From positions 247,556,843-247,620,842 of the forward strand of contig NC_090989.1 in the NCBI RefSeq assembly GCF_041146395.1: a stretch of 64,000 nt of DNA, in the 5' to 3' direction. Positions 13,591 to 24,973 of this stretch are shown piece by piece (positions within the stretch are counted from its first letter, which is position 1; every line of letters begins with the position of its first letter). The stretch is from Eulemur rufifrons (taxonomy: Eukaryota; Chordata; Mammalia; Primates; Lemuridae). The notes below the pieces were generated by a model. That model was not told the origin of the DNA. It did not search any database and was given only the letters and a program-made list of their open reading frames with translations. Position numbers and translations under genes: made by a program.

Positions 13591-13639
13591 TGGTATGGCA
13601 AAGCAACAATCAATCTTGGCTTGTTGCTTTGTTATATTG
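13591..13639 (+). other. Candidate RNA hairpin, 11-bp perfect core stem
   Basis: 'caaagcaacaa' (13599-13609) pairs perfectly with 'ttgttgctttg' (13621-13631) across an 11-nt loop. Outside the core, 13591-13598 can pair with 13632-13639 in a plus-strand RNA if G-U pairs are allowed (A-U and G-U only), giving a stem of up to 19 pairs. On the minus strand the G-U pairs become A-C mismatches. It is too short for a normal pre-miRNA; a chance inverted repeat is possible. Confidence 0.45.
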
Positions 13640-14491
13640 ACACAGTTCAGAATGCAAAACATCTGGAGCTGTTGATGAGTTAATGTATTGCAAAACTATG
13701 GGCTTTCCCCTGAGGAGTATTTTTCATTACATTTTAAAAAAGGAATCACTTCTTCTGAAAGGATGATTCACCAATTATTAAACTTCAAGAGAGTGAATTA
13801 GTTTATAAACCAGAGAATCCTTCATTGTGCTGCCATATTCATGGTTAGAGGAAAAGAGTGTACAATATCACCTGTCAAATAAATTGTGTGGATCTTAGAA
13901 TATACTTCAGAACTACTGAATACAGGCCACAGTTTTTTTCTGATTGCTTTTTCTTCAATTTCATAGGAAGATCTTTCTAATGTACATATTATTTTCACCC
14001 AAAATATGCTTTTAACGTTTCAAATCTAGCTAGAACTTGATGCAAAAAATGCATTAACCTAATACTGATTCACAGATGGGTATGGTGTAGAACTGTTGTC
14101 TGTATTATTCTCTCTCTCTTTTTCTCTCTCTCTCCCTACCCCTTCCCTCTGATATACTAGTGTATATGGAAAATTAAAGGCAAAAGATACATCCACCACC
14201 ATTTTTCTTCTCTCTAAAACCACTAAAATGAAGCCTTCTCAATCAATTAATATCATAACTTCTAACTCATTGTTTTGTTCCATATGCATATTTAAAATCA
14301 GATGGAATTTTATGGTAAGTGGCCTTAAAACAATCTATATTTTTTTAAATAAAAAATAGACTTAGATATTTTAATAAAGGTGCTCACTATAAATTAAAAG
14401 TGTGGGACATTATTTTAAAAGCCAATGTTGCTACTGAAATCAATAGACTTTGTAGCTTCACTCTACTATGTCTTGTTAAAATCTAGAATAA
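13640..14491. other. Non-genic DNA with CT-rich tract
   Basis: Apparently unique DNA. A CT-rich simple repeat lies at about 14109-14147. No gene is recognised. Confidence 0.5.
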
Positions 14492-14567
14492 TGTGCGATG
14501 CCAACTTATGGCATCACACATTAGGTTCTGTTACGTTGGTTCGTTGGCATTTAACATAGATGCCAAC
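14492..14567. other. Pair of adjacent inverted repeats sharing one motif
   Basis: 'tgtgcgatgcca' (14492-14503) and 'tggcatcacaca' (14509-14520) form a 12-bp stem with one C-A mismatch around a 5-nt loop. 'gttggcat' (14543-14550) and 'atgccaac' (14560-14567) form an 8-bp perfect stem with a 9-nt loop. The 9-mer 'gatgccaac' occurs in both, at 14497-14505 and 14559-14567. No known element is recognised. Confidence 0.5.
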
Positions 14568-15344
14568 ATATATATCACTTTTGTGAGTGAATACCTTTTG
14601 TGTTGTACCAATGGTCAGCTTAAAAGCCAAGAAATAAAGTTTACAGGAAGCTCTATTTTAAGTCTATATTAGGAATAAATATTTAGCAGTTAGAATTGTT
14701 TAGCATTATGTGACTATTCTCAACTAAAAGTGATTTAAAAATACCCTAAAAGACCTTATGTGGGGAATGTAAAAGAGAGACAGGAGCATCTCCTAAGGTT
14801 CTTTTGAGTTTTTATGCATCTAGATTTTTCATTAGTACAATGAATTAAAGTTTCTCTCCTTTTGGTTTCTCTAGCATTTTCTTCTTCAGAAATACATTTC
14901 ACAGGTCTATCTGCTTTCTTACAGTTTTTTTTTTTTTTTACAAGTTATCAGTGATTAACTTCAGGTTATATTTATAACCATTGTGCATGAATCTGAAATT
15001 AATTGTATAAACTGTATATGTTTCTTTCTAGTTTGACTTTTCCTGATTCCTGTGTGGTGGGTCATTTGATCCAATAACAACGCATATGAACAAGTCATGG
15101 GCTCCTTGAAGTAGTAGCTGGAATTTTCAAATATGACCTTATTATTAACATATGTGTACATATGAGGCCAGATTGGGTGGTGTATAAATTGATGTTTCTT
15201 GAAATTTTGATAAAAGTAGGTGAGAAATTACAGTAATAAATATATTTTTAAAAACATAAACTATAATTTAAATTAATTAATTTTAAATATATGTGTTTAT
15301 ACAGGGGAGGATATCTAATTTAGAAGTTATCTTAGAGGGCTTGT
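14568..15344. other. Non-genic DNA, nothing identified
   Basis: AT-rich. A T run lies at about 14926-14939. A perfect 14-bp AT palindrome at 15270-15283 contains two TAATTA cores. No gene seen. Confidence 0.5.
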
Positions 15345-15500
15345 CTTTCAGCCCTATCATTTTATATGTGAGAATATTGAAGTTCAGAGAGGGGTTTGGC
15401 CTTACACTTTACAATAGGCAGAGTTAGCAACAAAGCTGAGACTAGAGCCAATTTGTTTTCCTTGATCCCAAATCCATTATAGGCTGTGTTGGAAAGGCAT
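15345..15500 (-). mobile_element. MIR SINE, antisense
   Basis: The plus strand is the reverse complement of the MIR core: 'atgtgagaatattgaagttc', 'agagaggggtttggcctt', 'gcagagttagcaacaaagct', 'gagactagagcc'. The landmarks are in the right order. Confidence 0.75.
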
Positions 15501-16564
15501 GAACTGACAGTGCTCAAACAGAGGCTGGACAGCCAGATGATAGGCTCTCATAGGGTTTTAGAAGAAATTCCTAGATAAGATGGGAGGTTGGCCTATATAA
15601 TATTGAAGGTATGCATTCCAATTCCAAGATTTTATTCATCAACATTTGAAATTAAATAGTGTTAAGGAGGAAGAAAGAGACAAAGAAGCTCCATAAAGAT
15701 AGCATGCTGAAAATTTTGAATTTCTGTATTCAAATAATGGGAAACAAAATCTTTAATTTTCCAACTCTGCAGTTGACAACATTTCCTACTTTAGAAAAAT
15801 AAGCCACCCACCATTCCCATACTCCATTATCTCTCATAATCATGCATATTACTAAACAACTGGTAAGATAAGAGGCATGGAGTAGACTTCATTCCATTGG
15901 CATCATACATTTACAAGAATATTTGGTGCCAAAAATCACTTTCATTCAGCTGATGAAGCAAAGAAATAAGACGTCTGCAAACGAAAGTAGTTATCACGTG
16001 ACAGTCAAATCACCAATAAAAGGAGAAAAATCCTCAATCGTATGCTATATACAAACAAATTTAGAAGTTCACGTTTTAAAAGAAAACCTCAAAATCACTT
16101 CTTATTGGCAACATTAGGAACATTTTCAATAGTGTTTAAACCCAAATATGATTGCCAAACATTTTTCAATACCAAAGTTGAATTATCTCAGAGGGAATTT
16201 GATATTTTCATAGCAACTTGTAGGCATATTATAGTTTTTGCAATGTTGGAGTGAGGGAGAATTGCTAATTCCCTACTTGATTCCTCAAGTTTTTAGCCAC
16301 CTCACACACCACTACTTTGTAAGAGAATAGTTCACAAGTCAGAACCTACAAAGTCTTTCCACTGGTATGCCATTAATAAAAAAAAAAAATTTTAGTTATG
16401 AATTCTGAAGTGACTCCTCAATGGGGTTCCTAGTTCAATTGTAAAAAGATATGAGGAAGCAGAAATTTTCATTAGACACCTAATATGAGACTGAATGTGG
16501 AATCCAAATAGAAAAGAGCCTTTCTTTTCCAGAAAACAAAAGGCCCATAACTTCCTTTTGTTGT
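15501..16564. other. Non-genic DNA, nothing identified
   Basis: No repeat family or gene recognised. Open frames at 15923-16117 and 16042-16254 overlap each other and have no domain signature. Confidence 0.5.
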
Positions 16565-16772
16565 TCATTTACTATGTATTATTTGGTCATCTACTATTCA
16601 CCAGACACTGTCTTAGACACAAAGGATAGAAAAGATTGGACTATGACCAAAAGACATTGACAATGTGTAGAGTCTAGTCCCAGAGTAAGATCATGCAGAA
16701 TAAAAGGGAAATGATAACAAGAATATGAGTGGGATTATACATCAGTGTGTGCCAAAGAACAAACAAACTGTA
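16565..16772 (-). mobile_element. L2 3' end, antisense, first half of an interrupted copy
   Basis: The plus strand follows reverse-complement L2: 'ctactattcaccagacactg', 'tcttagacacaaaggataga', 'agtctagtcccagagtaaga'. The text stops where the Alu begins and resumes in the right consensus order at about 18165, so this and 18165-18345 are read as one L2 split by later insertions. Confidence 0.6.
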
Positions 16773-16774
16773 TA

Positions 16775-17072
16775 GGCCAGGCATCACGGATCATGCCTGT
16801 AATCCTAGTGCTCTGGGATGCCAAGGTGAGATGATTGCTTGAGGTCAGAAGTTTGAGACCAACCTGAGCAAGGGCAAGACCCCATCTCTACAAAAAATAG
16901 AAAAATTAGGCAGTCATGGAAGTGTGTGAATATGGTCCAAGCTACTTAGAGACTGAGGCAGGAAGATCACTTGAGCCCAGGAGTTTGAGGTTGAAGTGAG
17001 CTATGATGATGCCACTGTACTGTAGCCAGGGCCACAGAGTGAGGCTGTGCCTTAAATAAATAAATAAATAAA
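16775..17072 (+). mobile_element. Older Alu (AluJ-like), sense
   Basis: A dimeric Alu in sense orientation: 'ggccaggcatcacggatcat' at the 5' end, box B-like 'gtttgagaccaacc', 'catctctacaaaaaatag' in the linker, 'cttgagcccaggagtttgag' in the right arm, and an (AAAT)n tail at 17054-17072. Many CpG and other changes make it clearly older than the minus-strand Alu at 5.3 kb. No clear target-site duplication was found. Confidence 0.92.
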
Positions 17073-17324
17073 GTGACAGTAGTTCTCATATTATGTTTAC
17101 AATTTGTGCTGAGAAATTTGACAAGGAGTAGCAAGTAAAGAACCAGTGTGCCTTAATTCTGGTAAAAAAAAGTAAAACGCATGATGGAAAACTCTCCTTT
17201 TTTTTTTTTCATTCCCACAACGAAGAATTTGTTCCTTCTGTAAAAGTCATCCTAGCATCATGGGAATTAACCTACACTAATGAATAACAATAGTCCATTT
17301 TTATACCTGCAACCTTCAAAAGTA

Positions 17325-17675
17325 CAGTCGTGTCACTTAACAAAAGGGGCTATGTTCTGAGAAATGCATAATTAGGCAATTTCATCATTGTATTAACACA
17401 ACATCATTGAGTGTACTTATACAAACCTAGATATGATAGCCTACTATAGTCTCAGAATATATGGTACAGCCTATTGCTCCTAGGCTCCTAACCTGTACAG
17501 CATGGTACTGTACTGAATGCTGTAGGCGATTGTAACACAGTTGTAAGTATTTGTATACTTATACATATGTAAACAGAAAATGTACAATAAAAATACAGTA
17601 TTATAATCTCATGGAACCACCATCTTATATGCTGTCTGTTGTAGAAATAAAATGTCATCATGCAGCACACGACTG
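17325..17675 (-). mobile_element. MER2-type nonautonomous Tigger DNA transposon
   Basis: About 351 bp bounded by inverted ends 'cagtcgtgt' (17325-17333) and 'acacgactg' (17667-17675) and by TA dinucleotides on both sides (17323-17324, 17676-17677), the target duplication expected of pogo/Tigger elements. Internal landmarks such as 'ttctgagaaatgcataatt', 'gcctattgctcctaggct' and 'aacctgtacagcatgg' match MER2 as I remember it. No transposase frame. Confidence 0.9.
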
Positions 17676-17763
17676 TATGTGATGAGGATAATTCAACTTA
17701 TGGTGCTCAACTTAAGCTAGGATTCATTGAAAGACACCATCAGTACCTAGATGAATGAATATA

Positions 17764-18116
17764 CAGTCATCCCTCGTATCCATCGGGGACTGGTTCCAGG
17801 ACACTGCCACCCCACAAAGAAACCAAAATCCCTTTTATAAACTAGCATGGTATTTTTATATAATCTATGATTATATACAAACACTGTATATTATATATAC
17901 AGGAGGATATTAAATGTATTCTCTTATATACGTTTAATCATCTCTAGATTACTTATAGTACCTAATACAATATAAATAGTATATAAACCATTGTTATACT
18001 ATATTTTTTTTATTTGTATTATTTTTAATCATCATCATTTTTATTTTTTTAACATTTTCCATCCTCGGTTGGTTGAATCTGCACTTGTAGAACCCATGGA
18101 TATGGAGGGCCAACTT
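17764..18116. mobile_element. Second Tigger-type MITE
   Basis: The ends are complementary: 'cagtcatccctcgtatcc' at the left, and 'atggatatggagggccaact' at the right reading as the same terminus inverted. TA dinucleotides flank both ends (17762-17763, 18117-18118). The interior includes 'aatcatctctagattactta' and 'cctcggttggttgaatct', typical of nonautonomous Tigger relatives. The exact subfamily is uncertain. Confidence 0.82.
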
Positions 18117-18164
18117 TATGTTCTTCACCTTTAAGCAGATAATTGGCAAAAACAAGGTCATATA

Positions 18165-18345
18165 TAAAGTACTATGAGAACACAAACTCCAGGGTAAGTA
18201 TTCTGCTTAGAGGAGAGGGCTTAGTCAAACCTGCACAGAGGAAATAACCTTTCAACTGGATGTGGAAGGATATATGCAATTTTACAAGGCAGAAGAGAGG
18301 TCAAAGGGCATTCCAGATAGAGGGAGTCACATAACAAAGCAGTCC
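18165..18345 (-). mobile_element. L2, antisense, second half of the interrupted copy
   Basis: The plus strand continues the reverse-complement L2 order: 'agtactatgagaacacaaac', 'ataacctttcaactggatgt', 'gaaggatatatgcaatttt', 'gggcattccagatagaggg'. In consensus order it follows the 16565-16772 fragment, with about 1.4 kb of younger elements between. Confidence 0.6.
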
Positions 18346-18706
18346 CTTAATCAGTTTAGGCTGCTATACGAAAGTACCAAAGACTAGGTGGCTTAAACAA
18401 AGGAGATTTATTTCTCAAAGCTCTAGAAGCTGAGAAGTCCAAGATCGAGATGTTGGCAGATGCAGTGTCTGGTGAGGACACTCTTCATGGTTTTCAGATG
18501 GCTGTCTTCCTGTTGAATCCTCACATGGTGGAAAGAGAGAGCTCTGGTCCTTTCAACCCTTGTAAGGGCACTAATCCCATTAATGAGGGCCCATCCTCAT
18601 AAACTAATTACCTCCCAAAGTTCCTACTTTCTGATATCACATTGGGGGTTATAATTTTATCATGTGAGTCTGAAGTCAGGGGGCACAAAAGTTCAGTCCA
18701 CAGTGA
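18346..18706 (-). mobile_element. MLT1-type solo LTR (ERVL-MaLR), antisense
   Basis: The plus strand is the reverse complement of an MLT1 LTR: 'actaggtggcttaaacaaag', 'gaagtccaagatcgagat', 'tgtctggtgaggacact', 'cctcacatggtgga', 'gggcactaatcccattaatg', 'ttacctcccaaag', ending 'ttcagtccacag'. No internal retroviral sequence adjoins it, so it is a solo LTR. Confidence 0.88.
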
Positions 18707-18943
18707 TAGTGTGAAAGAGAATGAATTGTTCTTTGAAAAATCCATTCTTTTTTACACTATAATTTTGTAGAGGTAACTACTGTTTCCAGTTTATTGTAAA
18801 AAGAGATTGGTGTTTCTTTCTAATTTGTTAATTTATTCATTAATACAAATTTATCAAGTCACATTATATATACAGTAACATGTTAGATTTGAAGACAAAG
18901 CAAAAGAAATGTTAAACAGGTATTTCTCATTGAGAAGCAAACC

Positions 18944-19111
18944 TTTTTTTTTTTTTTTCTTCAGCTTATCGTCATGGGGGTACAAAAGTTCAGGCCACAT
19001 ACACTGCCCACGTCCCGCCCATCCCCCCGAGTCAGAACATTAAGCGTGTCCATTCCCCAGACCGTGAGCATTGCACTCATCATGTAGTTATACCCCCATG
19101 GCCTTCCCCAC
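18944..19111 (-). mobile_element. Lemur-type L1 3' end, severely 5'-truncated, antisense
   Basis: A T run at 18944-18958 followed by 'tgggggtacaaaagttcagg', a C-rich block with 'atccccccgagtcagaac' and 'catcatgtagttata' is the reverse complement of the lemur-lineage L1 3' UTR also seen at 30.3, 35.1 and 37.3 kb. Only about 150 bp is present, with one copy of the C-rich unit. Confidence 0.88.
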
Positions 19112-19142
19112 TTTTAATTGTAAAGAGAAAGCTACCTTGTAA

Positions 19143-19375
19143 TGGAAAGAAACCAGGGTTTGGGGTTAGAGAGATGTCAGTCTGAATCTCACTTCAGCTA
19201 CTTACTAGTTGTATGACCTTGAATTTGTAATTTAAACTAGACAACTTAATTTTCTCATCAATAAATTGGCATGCTAAAACTGAACATTTTAGGATTGTTG
19301 CAGAGATAAGATTAAGATAGATATAAAATGTTTGGCACATAGTTGATACTCAAAAATTAAATAAATAAAAACTGT
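19143..19375 (+). mobile_element. Near-complete MIR, sense
   Basis: The landmarks run in order: 'gttagagagatgtcagtctg', 'ctacttactagttgtatgac', 'ttaattttctcatcaataaa', 'aggattgttgcagagataag', 'atgtttggcacatagttgat'. This is one of the best-preserved MIRs in the window. Confidence 0.9.
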
Positions 19376-19859
19376 CCCCTGTTCTAATTGTTCTCAGGAA
19401 AAACTGAAAAGCAACATAGTATGGTATATTATTTATTCTAAAAATGAGTAATAAATATGTCTGAACCTACTGTTGACCGGGGTAATCATGGAAGAGTTAA
19501 CTGAAGGAGCATAATGACAACTGCCCTACATAAATGATATTTGGAGAGCTATAAAGAAAAAAGGAAGTAAGTTTACTTTAGGAGAAAATGTAGGTTTCAC
19601 TTTAGAGTGAATAGTATAAAGTATATAGAAAAGGCATATGCCCTGTGGCAGTAGAGATCCAGGGGAAAATGGTTTTGTATTAATAAGTAATAAGGTACAT
19701 CGCATAAAACATATCACATTATGAAGAACTTTGAAAAGTACTGTAAAGATTTAGTTTACTAGCCCAAGGACACATTACTGAAGGTCCCTGGCCATATACC
19801 CATCCTGCAGGCATGATATGGGGACCACATTGCACAATAGAATGCATGGCTGGAATCCT

Positions 19860-20105
19860 TCTTATCTCTGAGACCTCCCATCAACTCTCATTTCAGAGTG
19901 GTCAGCCCTGACCTCTCCAACTACAGTAGCCTCTCCATCTCCATAATATCACACTATGCAGAAATTGCTTTGCTTATTCATTTGAAATTTTTTTCTCTTC
20001 TCACTAGACTTTAAGCTTCATAAGAGCAGGAATACTGTCGCTTTGGCTTTACTGTTATATTTCCAGCACTTGGAACAGTGTCTGCCACATACCAAGCTCT
20101 TGTTA
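19860..20105 (+). mobile_element. L2 3' end, sense
   Basis: 'cagagtggtcagccctgac', 'actagactttaagcttcata', 'gagcaggaatactgtcgct', 'ccagcacttggaacagtgtc', 'tgccacataccaag' follow L2 consensus order up to just short of the terminal GAAT repeat. A CA-rich tract follows at 20146-20170. Confidence 0.82.
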
Positions 20106-20924
20106 GCTCTTTTCTCTCCCCACCCCTCTTTCACTTTCCATACAAATACACACACACACATACACACTACACCAACATTTTAATATTTTCCTTTAAGGAG
20201 AAAAATTAAAATCTCTTGCAATTGCAAGACCTGAGATAAAGAAGGCTTACAGTGTTGGCAGTGGGTATGGTAAGAAAGGGACAAGTAGGATTTATATTCA
20301 TACTACCTCTGTAGACCTAGAGTTTTTTGAAAATATTTTTTCATGCTAAAATGTACAGTAAATTCATATAATTCAATAAGTGTCTGAATTTGCCAACCCA
20401 TGACCTTCTGTCACAAATCCATTTATGTGTGCCCCTATCTCTCATAAGAGTTCACAAATGCCAGCTCTCTGATCACTCATGTCATATTTCTGTGATGCAT
20501 TTCCCTGTAGATAATCACACTTCTCAAGGCCTTCTGTGTAAATACACAGAACCTAATATTTAATGACAACCCATTTTTCTATTTGGACTTACCTGGTGGA
20601 GTTGTCACATTATCTTTTCTATCAAGGACATTATTGTTAATTAAATCTTTTTCTCCGAATACTACTAATAAATTCCCTCTCCTACAAGAACAGGGGTAAA
20701 CGCATTTCAGCTTATTTTAATTTGAAATAACACCTTCCTCAGGCAGATGGGAGATGAGGAAAAAAGAGAAGGGAAGTAACCAGATATAAGTTCAAAGATT
20801 AAGGGAAACTTCTATATCCATATTATTTCTTGTTATATATTCCTGGCATCCTGCAGTTTCCCTAGCATATAAATATTAGTTGAGTAAATTTTCTGTTGAA
20901 TGGGTACTGTATTTTCCTTGTAAA
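20106..20924. other. Non-genic DNA, nothing identified beyond a CA-rich tract
   Basis: A (CA)n-like run at about 20146-20170. The rest is apparently unique. Confidence 0.5.
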
Positions 20925-21010
20925 GATGAAGAAACTGAAAAAAAGAGAATACAATCACTTGCCCAGGGTATAAGTAATCTAATATTCTCTTCACTGTACC
21001 AAACAAAGAG
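20925..21010 (-). mobile_element. MIR fragment, antisense
   Basis: 'aaagatgaagaaactgaaaa' followed by 'cacttgcccagggtataag' is the reverse complement of the MIR core. The 91-codon frame at 20880-21155 reads through this element and is not supported as a gene. Confidence 0.65.
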
Positions 21011-22302
21011 CCTGAGTTGGAGATATGAAAGACAAACTTACGTTTTTTCCTCCCTTTCTTATGGTCTCAACTATGCCCACAAACTCCAATTGGAATTACA
21101 CACTGTCTGTCTTCACTCTTGCATTCTGGATCCTCAGACAAATCATGAGTTTTGAGACAGAGTCTCTAAGGAATCACAACTAAATGGGTAAGAAGAGCTG
21201 AAGAAGCAAAGGAAAGTGTGGCAATACTTCTAGATGTTATAGAAAGAAACAGAAAGTAAGGCTAACAAAGAAGGATCTTGACAGATAACCTGGAACAATG
21301 TTCATAAAAAGAACCTCCAATTCCAGAATTTAATAACTCAGTGCATTTTGTATTTCCCCTCCTTGTTTTATAGCAGGCCTGGCTAGGATTAATAATGTAC
21401 ATATGACTCTTATCAAAAGCAGTAAGCAATAACATCTTAAAGAAAAGAAAGAGCTAAAGGTTTTTTTAGTATATTATTTTAAAATTTACCCTTACTTAAT
21501 CACTAAATAGTGATACTACTTTGAACAGTTGTACTAATGAAGTGTTGGATCTAGGTAGAAACTGAAATCCACACACGTTTGTGCAGGAAGGAGTAGGTTC
21601 GGGGGAGAGGAAGAAATCTATCCAGTACTATTTGTTTTCACAAAATGTTTGAGCTTAATAACAATACAGTAAGCAAGAAGAAGAAATCTTGTGCACTACA
21701 AAAACACGCAACTTAATGAGCACTCAAAAAACTTATATGGTGTTAGATGAGAAACTGGTGTTCATTTATAAATATATACATACTAATAAAATACTTAGAT
21801 TATATAATGGCTTTTGAAAGGTTCTATATTGAAGAAATTCTCAGGTACCTTGTGGAATAAATCTTTTACATATTTGATAAACGAAGAGAAAAGAATTCAG
21901 AGAAAAGCCTATTTTCTCAACCAGGAATTTTTTTTTTTTTTACTTTTCTATCACAAATATTCATATCAAAAAACTAGAACAATGAAAGATTCTGCAATAT
22001 GCTTGCATTCCAAATACAAAAAGGAAATAAAGTGCCTTTTACCAGGTAGTTCCTCTGCACTCTGTTTTACATTTAGAATATTTTCCTTAGTATGATACCT
22101 AACATCATTGGAAGCTTTTACTAAGATAACTACACATTTTAAGAAATGTTGATTAAATTTGTAACATCTCTTACTTACTGTGTAGTTATTTCTACAAATA
22201 TTTTCATCATTGCCAATATAGGCAGAACTCAATAAAAAAAGACTTCAGAAGATTACTATATTTTTTACATTAAATTGTACTGTGGCAACATTCATGTTCG
22301 AT
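21011..22302. other. Non-genic DNA, nothing identified
   Basis: AT-rich. The 93-codon plus frame (21814-22095) and 88-codon minus frame (21966-22232) overlap on opposite strands and neither shows a motif. Confidence 0.5.
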
Positions 22303-22572
22303 GTTTTTTTAAATTTCAAAATATTAAGGGGGCACAAATATTTTTGTTACATGGATAGCTTCTGTAATACTTGAATCAGGACTATAAGTGTGCCCATCAC
22401 CCGAATAGTGTTCATTGTACCTATTAGGTAGGTTTTTTCCCCCTCTCTTTCTCCCCCTCTCCATGCTTGATTTCCAGTGACTTTTACTTCCCTCTGTGCA
22501 CATGTGTGCCGCTCGGTTAGTTCCAATTTATTAGAGAGTACATGTGGCATTAATATTTGTTTTTGATTCTTT
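22303..22572 (-). mobile_element. Older L1 3' UTR, antisense
   Basis: Plus-strand wording 'aatattaagggggcacaaat', 'gtgcccatcacccgaatagt', 'cattgtacctattaggtagg', a C/T-rich polypyrimidine block and 'agagtacatgtggcatt' is the reverse complement of a primate-type L1 3' UTR. It is older than the lemur-type tails elsewhere. Confidence 0.82.
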
Positions 22573-24356
22573 AAAACATTTTCCTTTTGCCTTAACACCA
22601 AAGTCATATTCTTCTTGGCTTGACAAATGTTTTCCACAATATCTAAATTCACTAACCATGGGTACTACCTTTCAGATAAATTATGTGAACTAAAACATAT
22701 CTTGCAGTCCTAGACCTGATGAACTATATCCGAAGTCATCTGAGCAATATAGCAGGGAATGAGAACTGGAAGGAAGTTAGATAAAGCTAAAAGATACCAA
22801 GGTACAAAAGATAGAGATTTCCATAAGATTGAATTTTTCCATAATGCAATTGCCACTCAAATGAAACTATCTTATAGTTAAATTGTATTAGAAAGCCAGG
22901 AATTAAACCTCACATAAAGTAGAAAACTAAAGGCTATGAATCTATAGTGAATAGTGTCAGTGAGACTTCAGTTTATTGCCAATAAACTTTACCATATTTT
23001 TTTCAAGAAAATGATGTTTGTGGGCCAGAAGATTGTTCTGATATTGGTAATGGGCTGCTGACCAATTTGTTACAAATATATAAAAATATATGGATTGATA
23101 GGCTATTGGATTTTTTTCCTGCATTATTGCCTTGTAGAACCAGGAAAACTAATAGGCACTGAAGCATTTGGTACTTGAGGGTGAACCACAAGTATAAAAT
23201 ATTTTTTGGGTATAACACACACTGTTTGACAGAAATGCTTTTAAAGATGAAGTGTTTTTCCTAATTTAAATTCTCTAATATATAATAATATACACCTATT
23301 CTTACTACCAGATAACAAAATAAAAATATGAACCTCATAGCATATGTCTAGCCCTAGACAAATGTATTCATGATTTTTGACATAGCATCAATAAAATATT
23401 GATTTTAGACTTTGGATGAACTTAGAATATATAGTCACAGCTTTAAAATATAATCAGCTTAAGTATTTTAAATGTTTATCATAGTGTTTGTAACACTGGA
23501 CATGAGTAGAAAGGAAATAGGTCCTAAAAGTCCTTTAATGGAAGTATCTGATTAAAAGGATCACATTGTTTTGAGATGAGGGAAGAGGAATAGTTCATAT
23601 TTTTTGTTATTAGTTTGATAAATAGAAACTAGTGTCCTAACAGTCTCTTATTGTCATGAACCACTGATGTGTACTAAATTCCTACCTGCCCCTTGACAAT
23701 TATCAAATGGACAAAGTTGTGAAAAGCAAGCCGAATAACTAAATAACTGACAATATTTTATCTGAAGTATAACAAACAATACAACTACTTACTAAAGAAA
23801 GGTCATTGTCTGCCCAACTTAGAATTCCTATTTTTGCTTCCTGCCTCATCTCTATCTCTAGGAAAGATCGCCCAAAGCTCCCAAACGCTCTACCTTCTTA
23901 GTCCACAGGTGATTGGAAAGAGATGGGCATCTGTTGTTAGTAGGGGTGAGTATTTGTATCAAACATCATGTACAGTGGGGTTTAGAATTGATGCCATGGT
24001 TAATTTAGAAAGAGTAAGATACATTTATTGAAGAAAATAAAATACAATAGTCCTTAGAGAAAGGAATGGAACCACCACAGAAAACACAAAGAAGAAAACA
24101 TGCGTTCCCTTAGAAGCAAGTCAGGTGTGGTGAGAGAGCAAATATATTCCTCAAAATCTCCCAATTTCCTAGTTCTTGACCTATGAAACATGGCTATATT
24201 TAATTTCTCTAAGACTAACATATTCTTACAAAAACTCTATACTTCCTTTTATTTGTAGTATTTGAGTAATTTTTTGTCTCTCTCAATCAAAAGCCTTTCT
24301 TAACTACTAGAGTAACTTAAAAATAGAAGACAGTAGCACATACATATTGCTATACA
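22573..24356. other. Non-genic DNA, nothing identified
   Basis: No repeat or gene recognised. Short frames near 23003-23218 and 23834-24031 have no features of genes. Confidence 0.5.
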
Positions 24357-24973
24357 CAGTAGTCCCCATTTTCCCATGGTTTCACTTTCCCGTGGTCAAC
24401 TGTGGTCTGAAAATATTAAATGAAAGTTTCCAGAAATAAATAACTTCTAAGTTTTAAATTGTGCACCATTCTAAGTAGCGTGATGAAATCTTGCACCATC
24501 CCACTCTGTTCTGCCCCGGACATAAACCATCCCTTGTCCAGCATATCCACATGGTATATGCTACCTGTCTGTTAGTCACTTAGTAGCCATCTTGGCTGAT
24601 CTATCATCACAAGTCAGTAGTAGCCTAATGCTACCTCACAATGCCTACATAATTCACCTCATTTCATCTCATCACAGAGGCATTGTATCATCTCACATCA
24701 TCACAAGAGTGAATACAGCATGATATGATATTTTGAGAGAGACACCACATTCACATCACTTTTATTATAGTATACTGTTATAATTGTTCTATTTGATTAT
24801 TATTGCTGTTAATCTCTTACTGTACCTAATTTATAAATTAAACTTTATCATAAGTCTGTATGTATAGGAAAAACATAGTTTATATAAAGTTATAAAGTTC
24901 TATAGTATCCATGGTTTCTGGCACCCATTGTTGGTCTTACAACATGTCCCTGGCAGATAAGGGGGGACTACGA
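24357..24973. mobile_element. Tigger-type DNA transposon, internally deleted
   Basis: The left end 'cagtagtccccattttccca' and the right end 'ggcagataaggggggactac' are inverted versions of the same terminus. 'ctgaaaatattaaatgaaag', 'taagtagcgtgatgaaatc', 'gttagtcacttagtagccat' and 'taaactttatcataagtctg' match a Tigger consensus that elsewhere carries a pogo-like transposase. The transposase part is absent here. Length about 617 bp. Confidence 0.88.
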
